In this document: positions 8,960 through 17,676 of the stretch, piece after piece
Layout of the letters: each line of letters begins with the position of its first letter
How positions within the stretch are numbered: the first letter of the stretch is position 1
NCBI GenBank assembly: GCA_002495055.1
Contig: DADR01000042.1
Span: forward strand, 22,263 to 86,262
Source: Methanoregula sp. UBA247
Lineage (GTDB): Archaea; Halobacteriota; Methanomicrobia; Methanomicrobiales; Methanospirillaceae
Direction: 5' to 3'
Length of the DNA: 64,000 nucleotides
Notes under the pieces: generated by a model
What the model was told of the DNA's origin: nothing
Databases searched by the model: none
The model's input: only the letters and a program-made list of their open reading frames with translations
Program-made: the position numbers and the translations under genes

Positions 8960-10498
8960 TTAATTTGAGGTGAGCAGATAAATCCCTGTACGTTCTGTTT
9001 CAAATCGTGCTGCTTTTGAAAGCCATGCAAGAGCATCTCCCTCCGGATTCATTGCAGAAATATCACCGGTTACAATATAGAAGATACTGTTGTTTCCTTT
9101 TAGCTGGTTTATTTTTTCAAGTTCTGTGCTGTTATTTGCACCATATTCAGATGTTTTGTCCGTGACATTGGAATAATAATAATTGAATGGTACCGCCATA
9201 TAGCTTGGAATAAATACGATCACATCACCTTCCTGGGTTTTTGACTGAACAAGCCCGGCTAATCCCCGCCAGTCCTCCTTAGTATAACCGGAGTAATACT
9301 CCGCAAGAAGTGGGGCGTTTATGACACCAATCAGGATAACAATGAGATATAACAGATTCCTGTTCGGTATTAGCCTGCATATGAGGGGATAGGAGAGCGC
9401 GACGAGTGTGAAATAAACAGGAAGGAGATAGATAAGATATCGGGGATTCATCGTCATCTTCGAGGATATCAGCACACTGATCACAATCGGCAGAATGAGA
9501 AACATCACTGAGAAGAGGCACTTGTTTTTGTCCCCGGTATACAGGATAACTAGTCCCCCAATCACCAGGACGAGGTAGATGAAAGCAATAATCCAATTTA
9601 GTGAGGAGTACCCTCCTGAAAACCGGATAAGCGTTTCCTGTATAAGCAGCGGTCCCAGCACCCCGTATGTCGGTGGTGATCCCGTAAGTTTGAAAAACCG
9701 CTCACCGATAATAAATAGCAAAGGAAGGATCAGTATAAGTGTTGTGCAAAATGCTGCCAGAAGGTTTTTTGCGTAAAGGAATCCCTTTTTGAGTTGACTG
9801 CCTCTTGTAATTATTGCATGAAGATAGATAACTCCCAATCCGACAAAAACATAATAATGCGTCCAGAACGCGATCGCTGAAAAAATCCCAAACAGAACCC
9901 AGATGGAGATATTATCGGTTCGAAGGGCTGATAAGTAAAATAAAATTACCAGAGAGAAAACAAAAAGAACCGTTGAATATGAATAGGCTTCCTGAGAATA
10001 GTAGATCCCAAAATACGAGAAGGTCAGAAGGGCTGCACTGATAATGCCGATGTTCTTATCGTGGAACTCTTTTCCAATAAAATAAAAAACCGGAATGGTC
10101 AGCGTACCAAGCATGGCTGGAACCGAACGCAGAACGACCTCGCTCTGGCCGAAAACAAGCATGATATGCTCAATCCAGTGAAATAACGGCGGGTGGAAAT
10201 CTACAGAACGGCTGATTTCCCAAATCTCAAAAAAACCGGGTTTCGACCAATTAAAGGTTGTTGCTTCATCAAGCCAGAGAGAGTTAAAACCCAGATTATA
10301 AAAACGAAGGATAAAACCGAAGATTGTTAACATTAAAAGGATCTGTGCATACCGGCTGTGCACTATGACCGACTTACAATTTTCAAAGGAGAGATCATGA
10401 ATAGATCGGAAAGGAGACTGATAATCGTCATCAGGATTACATCCTTGATCCGGTTTAATTTTTTTTTCTTTTGCCCGATCGTCACGTCTTCTTGCCAT
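8960..10498 (-). CDS. Family 39 glycosyltransferase (PMT/ArnT-like), membrane
   Basis: 512 residues with a charged, soluble N-terminal tail of about 45 residues followed by roughly ten to twelve hydrophobic helices. The first extracytoplasmic loop holds the acidic motif LWLDEATTFNW, typical of GT-C enzymes of the PMT/ArnT/GT39 group, and the next loop has VDFHPPLFHW. These enzymes move a sugar from a lipid carrier to an acceptor on the outer membrane face. The C-terminal 120 residues form a soluble domain. The gene is convergent with the flippase-methyltransferase fusion (29-base gap), forming a small glycosylation locus. Substrate unknown. Confidence 0.82.
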   Translation of the reverse strand: MARRRDDRAKEKKIKPDQGCNPDDDYQSPFRSIHDLSFENCKSVIVHSRYAQILLMLTIFGFILRFYNLGFNSLWLDEATTFNWSKPGFFEIWEISRSVDFHPPLFHWIEHIMLVFGQSEVVLRSVPAMLGTLTIPVFYFIGKEFHDKNIGIISAALLTFSYFGIYYSQEAYSYSTVLFVFSLVILFYLSALRTDNISIWVLFGIFSAIAFWTHYYVFVGLGVIYLHAIITRGSQLKKGFLYAKNLLAAFCTTLILILPLLFIIGERFFKLTGSPPTYGVLGPLLIQETLIRFSGGYSSLNWIIAFIYLVLVIGGLVILYTGDKNKCLFSVMFLILPIVISVLISSKMTMNPRYLIYLLPVYFTLVALSYPLICRLIPNRNLLYLIVILIGVINAPLLAEYYSGYTKEDWRGLAGLVQSKTQEGDVIVFIPSYMAVPFNYYYSNVTDKTSEYGANNSTELEKINQLKGNNSIFYIVTGDISAMNPEGDALAWLSKAARFETERTGIYLLTSN

Positions 10499-10622
10499 TA
10501 CAATCAGGTACTATATCGTAAATATGCTCATATAGTTTATTCCCTGTCAGATGCTTTTTTGAGTAATTTTCTTAAGCACTAAAAAATCCGCAGGTTATCC
10601 AGTCAGGTATTCTGGAACGAGC

Positions 10623-11480
10623 CTATGAATTATATTTCATAATGGATGGTGATTTGATTACATCGAGGAGATCGTTTGTACTGGTCACGACAGTTGCCGA
10701 TTCTTCGAGCACGAAATTCACTATTTCATGGCTGCCTACCCTGCGAAAATCAGTCCGCAACGCGATAACCCGTTTCCCACGTGCAAATGCATACCCCATT
10801 TCCCATGCAGTGCCTGAATCGACATCCGCACCATCGATAATGGCAACGATTATTTCAGCATTTTCAAGAGCTTTCAAATTTTCTGATAGGATCCGAACCT
10901 GTTCTTTTTTATCCCTTAAATCTGAATCATCACCTTCCTGCTGAGGCAAATAGACCTCAAAAAAGTAATTTCTCAGCAATTCTTCAATCGAAAGATTATA
11001 TTGTCGTTCAGCTTCTGAAAAAAGGGGGGCGGCTATATACACACGATATTGAGAGAAAATCTCAACATCCATCGCCATGATGTGCGGGAAACGCTTAAGG
11101 AATACACCACGCTCCTTCCGTTTTGGCGGTTGTTGATCTTCACTCCCATACCAGGTGCTGGTAACTCCGCACGTGGGAGAAGAGTTGACCCCAACGATGC
11201 AGAGTGGTGGACCCCGTTCATCTATGATTTCCTGAACTTGTAATTCGAGCTTGTCGATCAGTCTGGTAAATGCCGGCGTGTTCAATCGTTCAAGAAATGT
11301 CCCGGGTTTTCTACCGGAACCGAGGTACAAGGTCTCCGGGCATGGCAGCGGCACCATTTCAATGCCAAAATGTTTGCACCGTAATATCGCCCGGTCAAAC
11401 ACTACGAGATCCGAAGGTTTCGTAATCCCCTTTGCACGCAGTGCAGGATCGAGAATGCAGGGACTGCAGAGTACGTACAT
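10623..11480 (-). CDS. Cys-rich DUF523-like domain fused to nucleoside 2-deoxyribosyltransferase-like domain
   Basis: About 285 residues from the ATG at 11480 (an alternative ATG lies at 11501). The N-terminal 140 residues carry spaced cysteines (MYVLCSPC, then PLPCPETLYLG, then NSSPTCGVTSTW) that recall the DUF523/thiouracil desulfurase or predicted metal-binding families. The C-terminal 140 residues match nucleoside 2-deoxyribosyltransferases: VYIAAPLFSEAERQ at the start, EIIVAIIDGADVDSGTAWEMGYAFARGK in the active-site region (the Asp and Glu are both present). The catalytic half suggests action on a nucleoside or nucleotide. The Cys-rich half may hold a metal or Fe-S cluster. It is divergent from tsr3, with 30 bases between the starts. 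Confidence 0.7.
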   Translation of the reverse strand: MYVLCSPCILDPALRAKGITKPSDLVVFDRAILRCKHFGIEMVPLPCPETLYLGSGRKPGTFLERLNTPAFTRLIDKLELQVQEIIDERGPPLCIVGVNSSPTCGVTSTWYGSEDQQPPKRKERGVFLKRFPHIMAMDVEIFSQYRVYIAAPLFSEAERQYNLSIEELLRNYFFEVYLPQQEGDDSDLRDKKEQVRILSENLKALENAEIIVAIIDGADVDSGTAWEMGYAFARGKRVIALRTDFRRVGSHEIVNFVLEESATVVTSTNDLLDVIKSPSIMKYNS

Positions 11481-11510
11481 TGATACAGTGTGTGCACGCA
11501 CAGATGATCA

Positions 11511-12002
11511 ATGATACCGCTGTATGCATACCGGGATAACACATGTGACCCCCGGAAGTGCACAGTTAAAAAGCTTGAAAAAGCTGGTTTTCTAAAAGTA
11601 TATACAAAAATTTCGCAAATTCCACGAAATACACTGCTTCTTGATCCCACTGCCGAGCAGGCACTTTCACCGGCAGACAAGCATGTAAAATCAATAACGG
11701 TGCTGGATTGTTCGTGGATGGTTTTAGATACCGGGAAAGTCCGATCATGGCGAATCCATCGTGCACTTCCCTTTTTGGTTGCCGCAAATCCGGTAAATTT
11801 TGGCAAACCTTGTGTACTTTCCTCTGTTGAGGCACTTGCTGGTGCACTGTACATTATTGGCGAAAAGGAGAGGGCTTCTGAACTCCTCGCAAAAGTCAGC
11901 TGGGGTAACCGCTTCTTGGAAGTAAACAAAGAACCCCTTGATCTCTACTCAAATGCAAAGAGTAGTACTGAAGTAATAAAAATCCAGGAACTCTTCTTTT
12001 AA
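11511..12002 (+). CDS. tsr3: Tsr3-type 16S/18S rRNA aminocarboxypropyltransferase (DUF367)
   Basis: 163 residues, the normal size for archaeal Tsr3. Seen: the N-terminal RDNTCDPRKCTVKKLEKAG segment of the RLI-like domain, LLDPTAEQALSPAD, the VLDCSWM motif and the region RALPFLVAANPVNFGKPC followed by SSVEALAGALYIIGE. Tsr3 uses S-adenosylmethionine to add an aminocarboxypropyl group to a uridine in helix 31 of small-subunit rRNA, a late step of 40S/30S maturation. It is near a RIO kinase and a KH-domain processing factor (16.1-17.5 kb) with related roles. Confident. Confidence 0.9.
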   Translation: MIPLYAYRDNTCDPRKCTVKKLEKAGFLKVYTKISQIPRNTLLLDPTAEQALSPADKHVKSITVLDCSWMVLDTGKVRSWRIHRALPFLVAANPVNFGKPCVLSSVEALAGALYIIGEKERASELLAKVSWGNRFLEVNKEPLDLYSNAKSSTEVIKIQELFF

Positions 12003-12161
12003 AATGTTTTTTTGCACAATATTTTTTAGAATTATTGAAATTAGCAAAATCGTTTTTTACAGCCTATAAAAAAAGCATAGGGCTAAAATATTATAGATTA
12101 CCTGTGATAAAGTAACTGTAACAGCAGAATCCGGGGCGAACTTCGAGGAGTGGTAATTACT

Positions 12162-13904
12162 TTGTCCGATCTTGAGAAAATTTCTATTTTGTGCGTCGAT
12201 GACGAATCGTTATTATTGGAGGTTTTCCAGGATTTTTTCAAACGGGAACCCGGATTTTCAATAACAACATGCACGAATGCAACTGACGCGATAGATCAAT
12301 TAACCACTCAATCGTTTGATGCTATTCTTGCAGATTATGGCCTTCCGGATAAAGACGGAATCAATTTGTTAAAGGAGATCCGGGGCGGGGGGTTTTCAGG
12401 CCTTTTCATCATCATTACGGGTAAACATCGTGCTCATGTTGCCATCGATGCGTTAAATTCCGGTGCAGATTATTACATACAAAAAGGAGGGGGCATGGTA
12501 AACGACATGGCCTCTCTGGTTGAATTCATCCGAAATGGTGTTGGAAAAATTCGGGCAGACCGGGCGTTGGTTGAACGTGAAAGCATGTATCGCTCGATTA
12601 TCGAAAACAATTCTGATCTTATTTGTCGTTTTCTTCCGGGGGGAGAGATTCGTTTCATAAATGAATCATTCATTGAGTTTGTGGGAAGAAGTAAAGACGA
12701 GTGTATCGGGAGCAGCATCTTTTCATTTGTGCCTGATGAAGAAGGTAAAAAAATTGTGGGGCAGTTACAAAATCTGACACCTTCAAAACCTGGGATTTTC
12801 ATTAAACATGCGTTCCTGAAAAGTGATGGATCATCAGCTGAAATCGAATGGAATTATCGTGCGATCTTCAACCTGGCAGGAGCAATCGTCGAGTACCAAA
12901 CCGCAGGAAGAGAAGGACACGGACTCGTTCAGATTCACGAACCTCTTGCTTCACAGAGTGAAATTACTGCTGTTTCCACCGTGAAAACAGCTGTGACAGG
13001 TACGGAACCTGAGGATGAATGGGATACATTTTCCAATACTATCGAAACGCTCGAGAACCCGGTTTTTGCGATAGACAAAACCGGTGTCATTATTACATGG
13101 AATAAAGCCATGGAGCATCTGACGGGTGTCACAGCCAAAGAAATGGTCGGAAAAGGAAATCGCGAGTATGCAATTCCATTCTATGGTGAACCAAGACCGA
13201 TGCTGGTTGATTATATCGTCATATCAACTCATAAAAGGCAATCGGGCAAATTTCCGGGAATCAAACGTGTGGGGAATACATTTACCAGTGAAATGGAAAA
13301 AGTCAAAATTCGTGAAAAACCGATGTATCTGTGGGGAAAAGGGACAGCTGTTTACGATGATAAGGGACAGTTGATTGCAGCAATCGAGACCCTCACTGTC
13401 GTCGAGCAACAGCCGGAAACCCTGAAATCAGATGAGTCAGAAAAGGAAATATATATCGGGGGATTGTCAAGTCCTACACTTAAAGTTGCCGGGGGAAGCG
13501 CGAGCGGTGCGATTGCGGGTCTCGTCCCATCGCCTCCAAGGGGTTATGGGATTTATGCAACCAATAAACGGTTGTTTGTAATCCAAAATCCGGATTTTGA
13601 TCTTTCAAAACCCAAGGGAATGCAGTATGGACCTTATGTACTGGATGATCTTTTTGGTACCAGGACGACAATCGACAACCGCCCGAAGACTATTGATGCT
13701 ATTGAAAAATTATTGGTCTATGAAATTACAAAACAAGACCTGGTTACCATAGAATTAATGAATCCGGTACTGCTCCCCGGTTTCCTGACATTATATAACA
13801 AGACTGGAGAATCATTCAGGATGTTTATCGATCATAAAACGGCATTTTTGCAGATTGAACACCTGATAAAATCATTCTATCCGGAAATTTTACGTATGGA
13901 GTAA
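12162..13904 (+). CDS. Response regulator receiver with two PAS domains and a novel C-terminal domain
   Basis: About 580 residues. I prefer the TTG at 12162, since GAGGAGTGG lies 8 bases before it; a GTG at 12150 is the alternative. Residues 1-125 form a CheY-like receiver with the acidic pair VDDES and the phospho-acceptor Asp in ILADYGLPDKDG; IITGKH provides the Thr and YYIQKGG the Lys. A PAS domain follows (about 145-265: SIIENNSDLICRF...), then a second PAS (about 295-400: VFAIDKTGVIITWN). No histidine kinase domain is present. The last 130 residues resemble a small beta-barrel/PH-like fold, with GYGIYATNKRLFVI and LLPGFLTLYNKTGESFRMF. The gene is monocistronic. The protein likely receives phosphate from a kinase elsewhere. 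The output is unknown. Confidence 0.8.
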   Translation: MSDLEKISILCVDDESLLLEVFQDFFKREPGFSITTCTNATDAIDQLTTQSFDAILADYGLPDKDGINLLKEIRGGGFSGLFIIITGKHRAHVAIDALNSGADYYIQKGGGMVNDMASLVEFIRNGVGKIRADRALVERESMYRSIIENNSDLICRFLPGGEIRFINESFIEFVGRSKDECIGSSIFSFVPDEEGKKIVGQLQNLTPSKPGIFIKHAFLKSDGSSAEIEWNYRAIFNLAGAIVEYQTAGREGHGLVQIHEPLASQSEITAVSTVKTAVTGTEPEDEWDTFSNTIETLENPVFAIDKTGVIITWNKAMEHLTGVTAKEMVGKGNREYAIPFYGEPRPMLVDYIVISTHKRQSGKFPGIKRVGNTFTSEMEKVKIREKPMYLWGKGTAVYDDKGQLIAAIETLTVVEQQPETLKSDESEKEIYIGGLSSPTLKVAGGSASGAIAGLVPSPPRGYGIYATNKRLFVIQNPDFDLSKPKGMQYGPYVLDDLFGTRTTIDNRPKTIDAIEKLLVYEITKQDLVTIELMNPVLLPGFLTLYNKTGESFRMFIDHKTAFLQIEHLIKSFYPEILRME

Positions 13905-14097
13905 GTGGAGTTATCATTTCCCGATAAAAAATTCATCGTTTTTCTTTGGGAAAAATATACAAACCGGGTTTTGTTATACAGAAAAACATCCAACCCTTCT
14001 TTATTTTATTAGCTGGCATCGTGCGTATGATCATATAGCACATGCAGGCTGGGTTTTTCCCATACCTTTTTTGTATACTACTACCATGTACGATTGT

Positions 14098-15129
14098 ATG
14101 ATCAAGGTTGCCATCAATGGTTACGGCACTATCGGGAAACGTGTTGCTGATGCGGTTGCCGCTCAGAAGGACATGAAAGTAATCGGCGTATCAAAAACCC
14201 GCCCGAACGCTGAAGCATTTGTTGCAAAACAACGAGGTTACCCCCTCTATATTGCGGATCTGTCAAAAAAGGCAGCATTCGAGACAGCAGGGCTTACCGT
14301 TGCCGGATCTGTCGAAGACATGTGCAAAGCTGCAGATGTCATTGTAGATGCCACACCGGGTGATATAGGAGCAACAAATAAACCACTGTACGAGAAACTC
14401 GGAAAAAAGGCGCTCTGGCAGGGTGGTGAAAAGCATGAGATCGCCGGGTTTTCCTTCAATTCGTCATGCAATTACAAAGATGCCATTGGGAGGCAGTTTG
14501 TTAGAGTGGTTTCCTGTAACACAACCGGACTCTGCCGTATCATTCATGAAATCGATAAGGAGTACGGTGTTGCGCATGTCCATGCAATTATGGTAAGGCG
14601 TGGGTCAGATCCGGGAGAGATTAAAAAAGGACCGATAGATGCTGTTGTCCTTGATCCCGTAGGTGTCCCCAGTCACCATGGCCCGGATGTCCTGACAGTA
14701 CTTCCTCACATTTCAATTACCACGATGGCGATGATAGTGCCAACGACCATGATGCACATGCATGCAATCCAGATGACTACCAAAAAACCGGTCAGCCGGG
14801 AGAGAGTAATCGAGCTGATCAAGAATCACCCGCGCCTTGGGCTTATTAAAAAGACACTGGGCATAAAAAGTACAGCCGAGCTCAAGGAATTTGCCATGGA
14901 TCTCGGCAGGCAGCGTTCTGACCTGTGGGAAAACTGCATCTTTGAAGAATCCATTTACGCAAACAAAAACGAGCTCTGCTTTTTCCAGGCAATCCACCAG
15001 GAGGCTGATGTAGTTGTCGAAAATATCGATGCAATCCGGGCAATGGCGGGTGTGGAAAAAGATGCGCATAAATCCATAATGACCACCAACAAAGCGCTCG
15101 GATTCAGCCTCATCCAGAATAACCATTAA
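14098..15129 (+). CDS. gap: Type II glyceraldehyde-3-phosphate dehydrogenase (NAD(P)+)
   Basis: 343 residues from the ATG at 14098, which begins the canonical MIKVAINGYGTIGKRVADA Rossmann motif; upstream in-frame starts add only non-family residues. The catalytic cysteine is in VVSCNTTGLCRI. Archaeal type II GAPDH catalyses the reversible phosphorylating step between glyceraldehyde 3-phosphate and 1,3-bisphosphoglycerate, in methanogens mainly for gluconeogenesis. It is followed 25 bases later by tyrS in the same direction, and the two may share a transcript. Confidence 0.95.
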   Translation: MIKVAINGYGTIGKRVADAVAAQKDMKVIGVSKTRPNAEAFVAKQRGYPLYIADLSKKAAFETAGLTVAGSVEDMCKAADVIVDATPGDIGATNKPLYEKLGKKALWQGGEKHEIAGFSFNSSCNYKDAIGRQFVRVVSCNTTGLCRIIHEIDKEYGVAHVHAIMVRRGSDPGEIKKGPIDAVVLDPVGVPSHHGPDVLTVLPHISITTMAMIVPTTMMHMHAIQMTTKKPVSRERVIELIKNHPRLGLIKKTLGIKSTAELKEFAMDLGRQRSDLWENCIFEESIYANKNELCFFQAIHQEADVVVENIDAIRAMAGVEKDAHKSIMTTNKALGFSLIQNNH

Positions 15130-15154
15130 CACCCATCATAGCCCATTATTTTTA

Positions 15155-16096
15155 ATGGATACATACGAGCGGGTAACCCGAAATACTGTAGAAGTCGTCA
15201 CTGATGACGATCTCCGCACCCTTCTCGCCCAACCGCAAAAAACGGTCTATGCAGGATATGAACCCAGCGGGGAGATCCATCTCGGCCATCTTGTGACGAT
15301 AAACAAACTTGTTGATCTCCAGGCCGCAGGTTTTGAAGTCACCGTATTGCTCGCCGATCTTCATGCGTTCCTGAACCGGAAGGGAACTATGGAGAAAGTG
15401 GGAGACCTGGCAGAATATAATAAACGTTGTTTCGAAGGGCTTGGCCTGAAGAACGTGAAATATGTACTCGGATCCGATCTTCAGCTGAACCGGGACTATG
15501 AACTGCTCGTGCTCCAGCTATCCCAACAGATTACCTTAAACCGGGCAACACGAAGTATGGATGAAGTAGGGAGACAGATGGAACATCCGACGGTTTCACA
15601 GATGATTTACCCGATCATGCAGATGGCCGATATTGCCATGCTCGGTGCAGATGCTGCTGTTGGAGGTATCGATCAGCGGAAGATCCATATGCTTGCCCGT
15701 GAACACCTTATCAATTTCGGATACAAAGCTCCGGTCTGTATCCACACGCCGATTCTTAATGGGCTTGACGGAAAAAAAATGTCTTCTTCGCAGGGTAATT
15801 ACATATCGGTTGCTGACACTGAGGAAGATATTATGAAAAAATGCCAGAAGGCGTTTTGTCCTCCAGAAATTCCGGAGAATCCGGTTCTCCAGATATTCCA
15901 GTATCATATCTTTCCCCGTCTCCCGGCAATCACCATTAAAAGACCGGATAAATTCGGGGGTGACCGGACTTTTTCGGACTATAAGGATCTTGAATTATCC
16001 TATAGCAGAGGAGAGGTGCACCCGCTCGATCTCAAGAAATCCTGTGGTATTTCTCTCGTTGAGATACTCGAGCCGGTGCGGGACTATATAGGATAG
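15155..16096 (+). CDS. tyrS: Tyrosyl-tRNA synthetase (archaeal type)
   Basis: 313 residues, the compact archaeal/eukaryotic form without the bacterial S4 tail. The class I signatures are both visible: GYEPSGEIHLGHLVT for HIGH and KMSSSQGN for KMSKS. Tyrosine and tRNA recognition segments such as VLGSDLQLNRDYE, QMADIAMLGADAAVGGIDQRKIHMLARE follow the family pattern. It charges tRNA-Tyr with tyrosine. It starts at an ATG at 15155 and ends 38 bases before the RIO kinase gene. Confidence 0.95.
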   Translation: MDTYERVTRNTVEVVTDDDLRTLLAQPQKTVYAGYEPSGEIHLGHLVTINKLVDLQAAGFEVTVLLADLHAFLNRKGTMEKVGDLAEYNKRCFEGLGLKNVKYVLGSDLQLNRDYELLVLQLSQQITLNRATRSMDEVGRQMEHPTVSQMIYPIMQMADIAMLGADAAVGGIDQRKIHMLAREHLINFGYKAPVCIHTPILNGLDGKKMSSSQGNYISVADTEEDIMKKCQKAFCPPEIPENPVLQIFQYHIFPRLPAITIKRPDKFGGDRTFSDYKDLELSYSRGEVHPLDLKKSCGISLVEILEPVRDYIG

Positions 16097-16133
16097 ATCA
16101 AAAAAATTACCTGATGATTATTGGTGACCTGGT

Positions 16134-16910
16134 GTGAGTATAGAAAAACGCATAGATCAATTCGATAAGCGACTTGAAGAGATGGGAGTTCGAATCAAAG
16201 ATGCTGACCAGTTTAAAGTGTCTGAAGATGTTTTTGATGACGTCACACTTCTTGCACTCTACAAGCTGGTCCACAAAAAGTGGCTCTCAGCAATTGGAGG
16301 TTCAATAAGCACCGGCAAAGAAGCAAATGTGTTTTACGGTGAACGTGATGGGGCGGGTATTGCAATTAAGATCTATCGCATCCGCACCGCGAACTTTACC
16401 ACGATGAGCTCGTATATCCTTGGCGACCGGAGATTTTCCCGGGTGAAAAAGTCCCGGAAAGAGCTGGTATTCGCCTGGACGAGAAAGGAGTTTTCCAATC
16501 TTGCGCGGGCCCGGGAAGCGGGTATTCCCGTTCCCGAACCTCTCGTATGGGACAGGAACATCCTTATTATGTCATATTTGGGGGAGAATGAAATTCCCTA
16601 CCCTCAACTAAAACATGCCATGATTGATGACCCGGCGGGGATCTATGCAACCATCCTGAAATATATTGGTCTTCTCTTCACAAAAGCTGAACTCGTGCAT
16701 GGGGATCTGAGTGAGTTCAATATATTATACGGTGACCAACTATATTTCATTGATATGGGTCAGTCGGTTACCCGTGATCACCCCCGTGCCTACCAGTTTC
16801 TGATGCGGGATATCCGTAATATCAACAGGTTTTTTAAAAACCGCTGCGATGTGCGTAATGATGTTGAAATTTTCAATGCAGTGACCGGACTTGATGCAGC
16901 TGAACCATGA
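16134..16910 (+). CDS. rio1: RIO1-type serine/threonine protein kinase
   Basis: 258 residues from a GTG. The kinase core has the RIO-type loop GGSISTGKEANVFYG with the catalytic lysine in AIKIYRI. The catalytic loop is LVHGDLSEFNILY, and the metal-binding loop is YFIDMGQSV. RIO kinases act on pre-30S particles in small-subunit ribosome maturation, partly as ATPases. The next gene encodes a KH-domain protein homologous to Pno1/Dim2, a known RIO partner, and this order is conserved in many archaea. The N-terminal 60 residues (EKRIDQFDKRLEEMG...) form the usual RIO1 helical extension. Confidence 0.93.
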   Translation: MSIEKRIDQFDKRLEEMGVRIKDADQFKVSEDVFDDVTLLALYKLVHKKWLSAIGGSISTGKEANVFYGERDGAGIAIKIYRIRTANFTTMSSYILGDRRFSRVKKSRKELVFAWTRKEFSNLARAREAGIPVPEPLVWDRNILIMSYLGENEIPYPQLKHAMIDDPAGIYATILKYIGLLFTKAELVHGDLSEFNILYGDQLYFIDMGQSVTRDHPRAYQFLMRDIRNINRFFKNRCDVRNDVEIFNAVTGLDAAEP

Positions 16911-16993
16911 TAACCACCGATCACGTTATGATATATACCAGAAGAGTGCTGTGAAATGTACAATTATAACCTATATTTGAGGTTGAGACTGAA

Positions 16994-17539
16994 ATGATGC
17001 AAGAAGTTAAAATCGCCGGAAGCAGAGTGGGCGTGCTGATTGGAAAAGGCGGTTCAACAAAAAAAGAGCTTGAAGAAAAGACCTTCACAACAATTACCGT
17101 TGATAGTAAAGAAGGCCTTGTAAAGGTTGAGAGTGCTGAAGAGCACACGATATCACTCCTGCGGGCAGTGGAGATCATCAACGCCATTAACCGGGGATTC
17201 TCACCGGAACGTGCTTTTGAAATGATTGAAGATGAAGATCTTCTTCTCGATGTTATTGATCTCTCCGGTATGGCAGAAGGTCCACGGCAGCTCGACAGGC
17301 TCAGAGGAAGAATTATTGGAAAAGATGGTCGTGCGCGTGAACAGATAGAGGATATGACAGATGTAGAAATTTCTGTCTTTGGAAAGACTATTGCCTTGAT
17401 CGGTTATCCGGAGCAGCTTAAAACTGCACGCGCTGCTATCGATATGCTGATTGAGGGTGTGCCCCATGAGAATGTCTTTGCATTTCTCGACAGGAAAAAG
17501 AAAGAGGCCAAACAGGATATGATTAGTTATTATTACTAA
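16994..17539 (+). CDS. KH-domain rRNA-processing protein (Pno1/Dim2-like)
   Basis: 181 residues with two KH domains. KH1 has the GxxG loop in VLIGKGGSTKKELEE (about residues 13-28). KH2 has RIIGKDGRAREQIEDMT (about residues 100-115) followed by VSVFGKTIALIGYPEQL. This is the archaeal homologue of Pno1/Dim2, which binds the 3' end of small-subunit rRNA near the decoding site. It sits 83 bases after the RIO kinase gene on the same strand, a conserved functional pairing. The usual length for the family is 170-190 residues. GAGGTTGAG upstream can serve as a ribosome-binding site. Confidence 0.9.
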   Translation: MMQEVKIAGSRVGVLIGKGGSTKKELEEKTFTTITVDSKEGLVKVESAEEHTISLLRAVEIINAINRGFSPERAFEMIEDEDLLLDVIDLSGMAEGPRQLDRLRGRIIGKDGRAREQIEDMTDVEISVFGKTIALIGYPEQLKTARAAIDMLIEGVPHENVFAFLDRKKKEAKQDMISYYY

Positions 17540-17676
17540 TGAGGAGATATTATCAAATTTTCACATTCAGCTTGCGCAGGATATCTGGTTTCCAAAAAAA
17601 ACAATCATTGGTATAGTAAAATTTTTAAAAGGGTATTCTTACATCGGATTTGACGGGATTTGTCAAAAGGGTTAAA

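Noticed and set aside
12003..12161. Possible small RNA in the AT-rich gap before the response regulator
   Set aside because: Only poly-A/T tracts and no convincing stem structures were seen.
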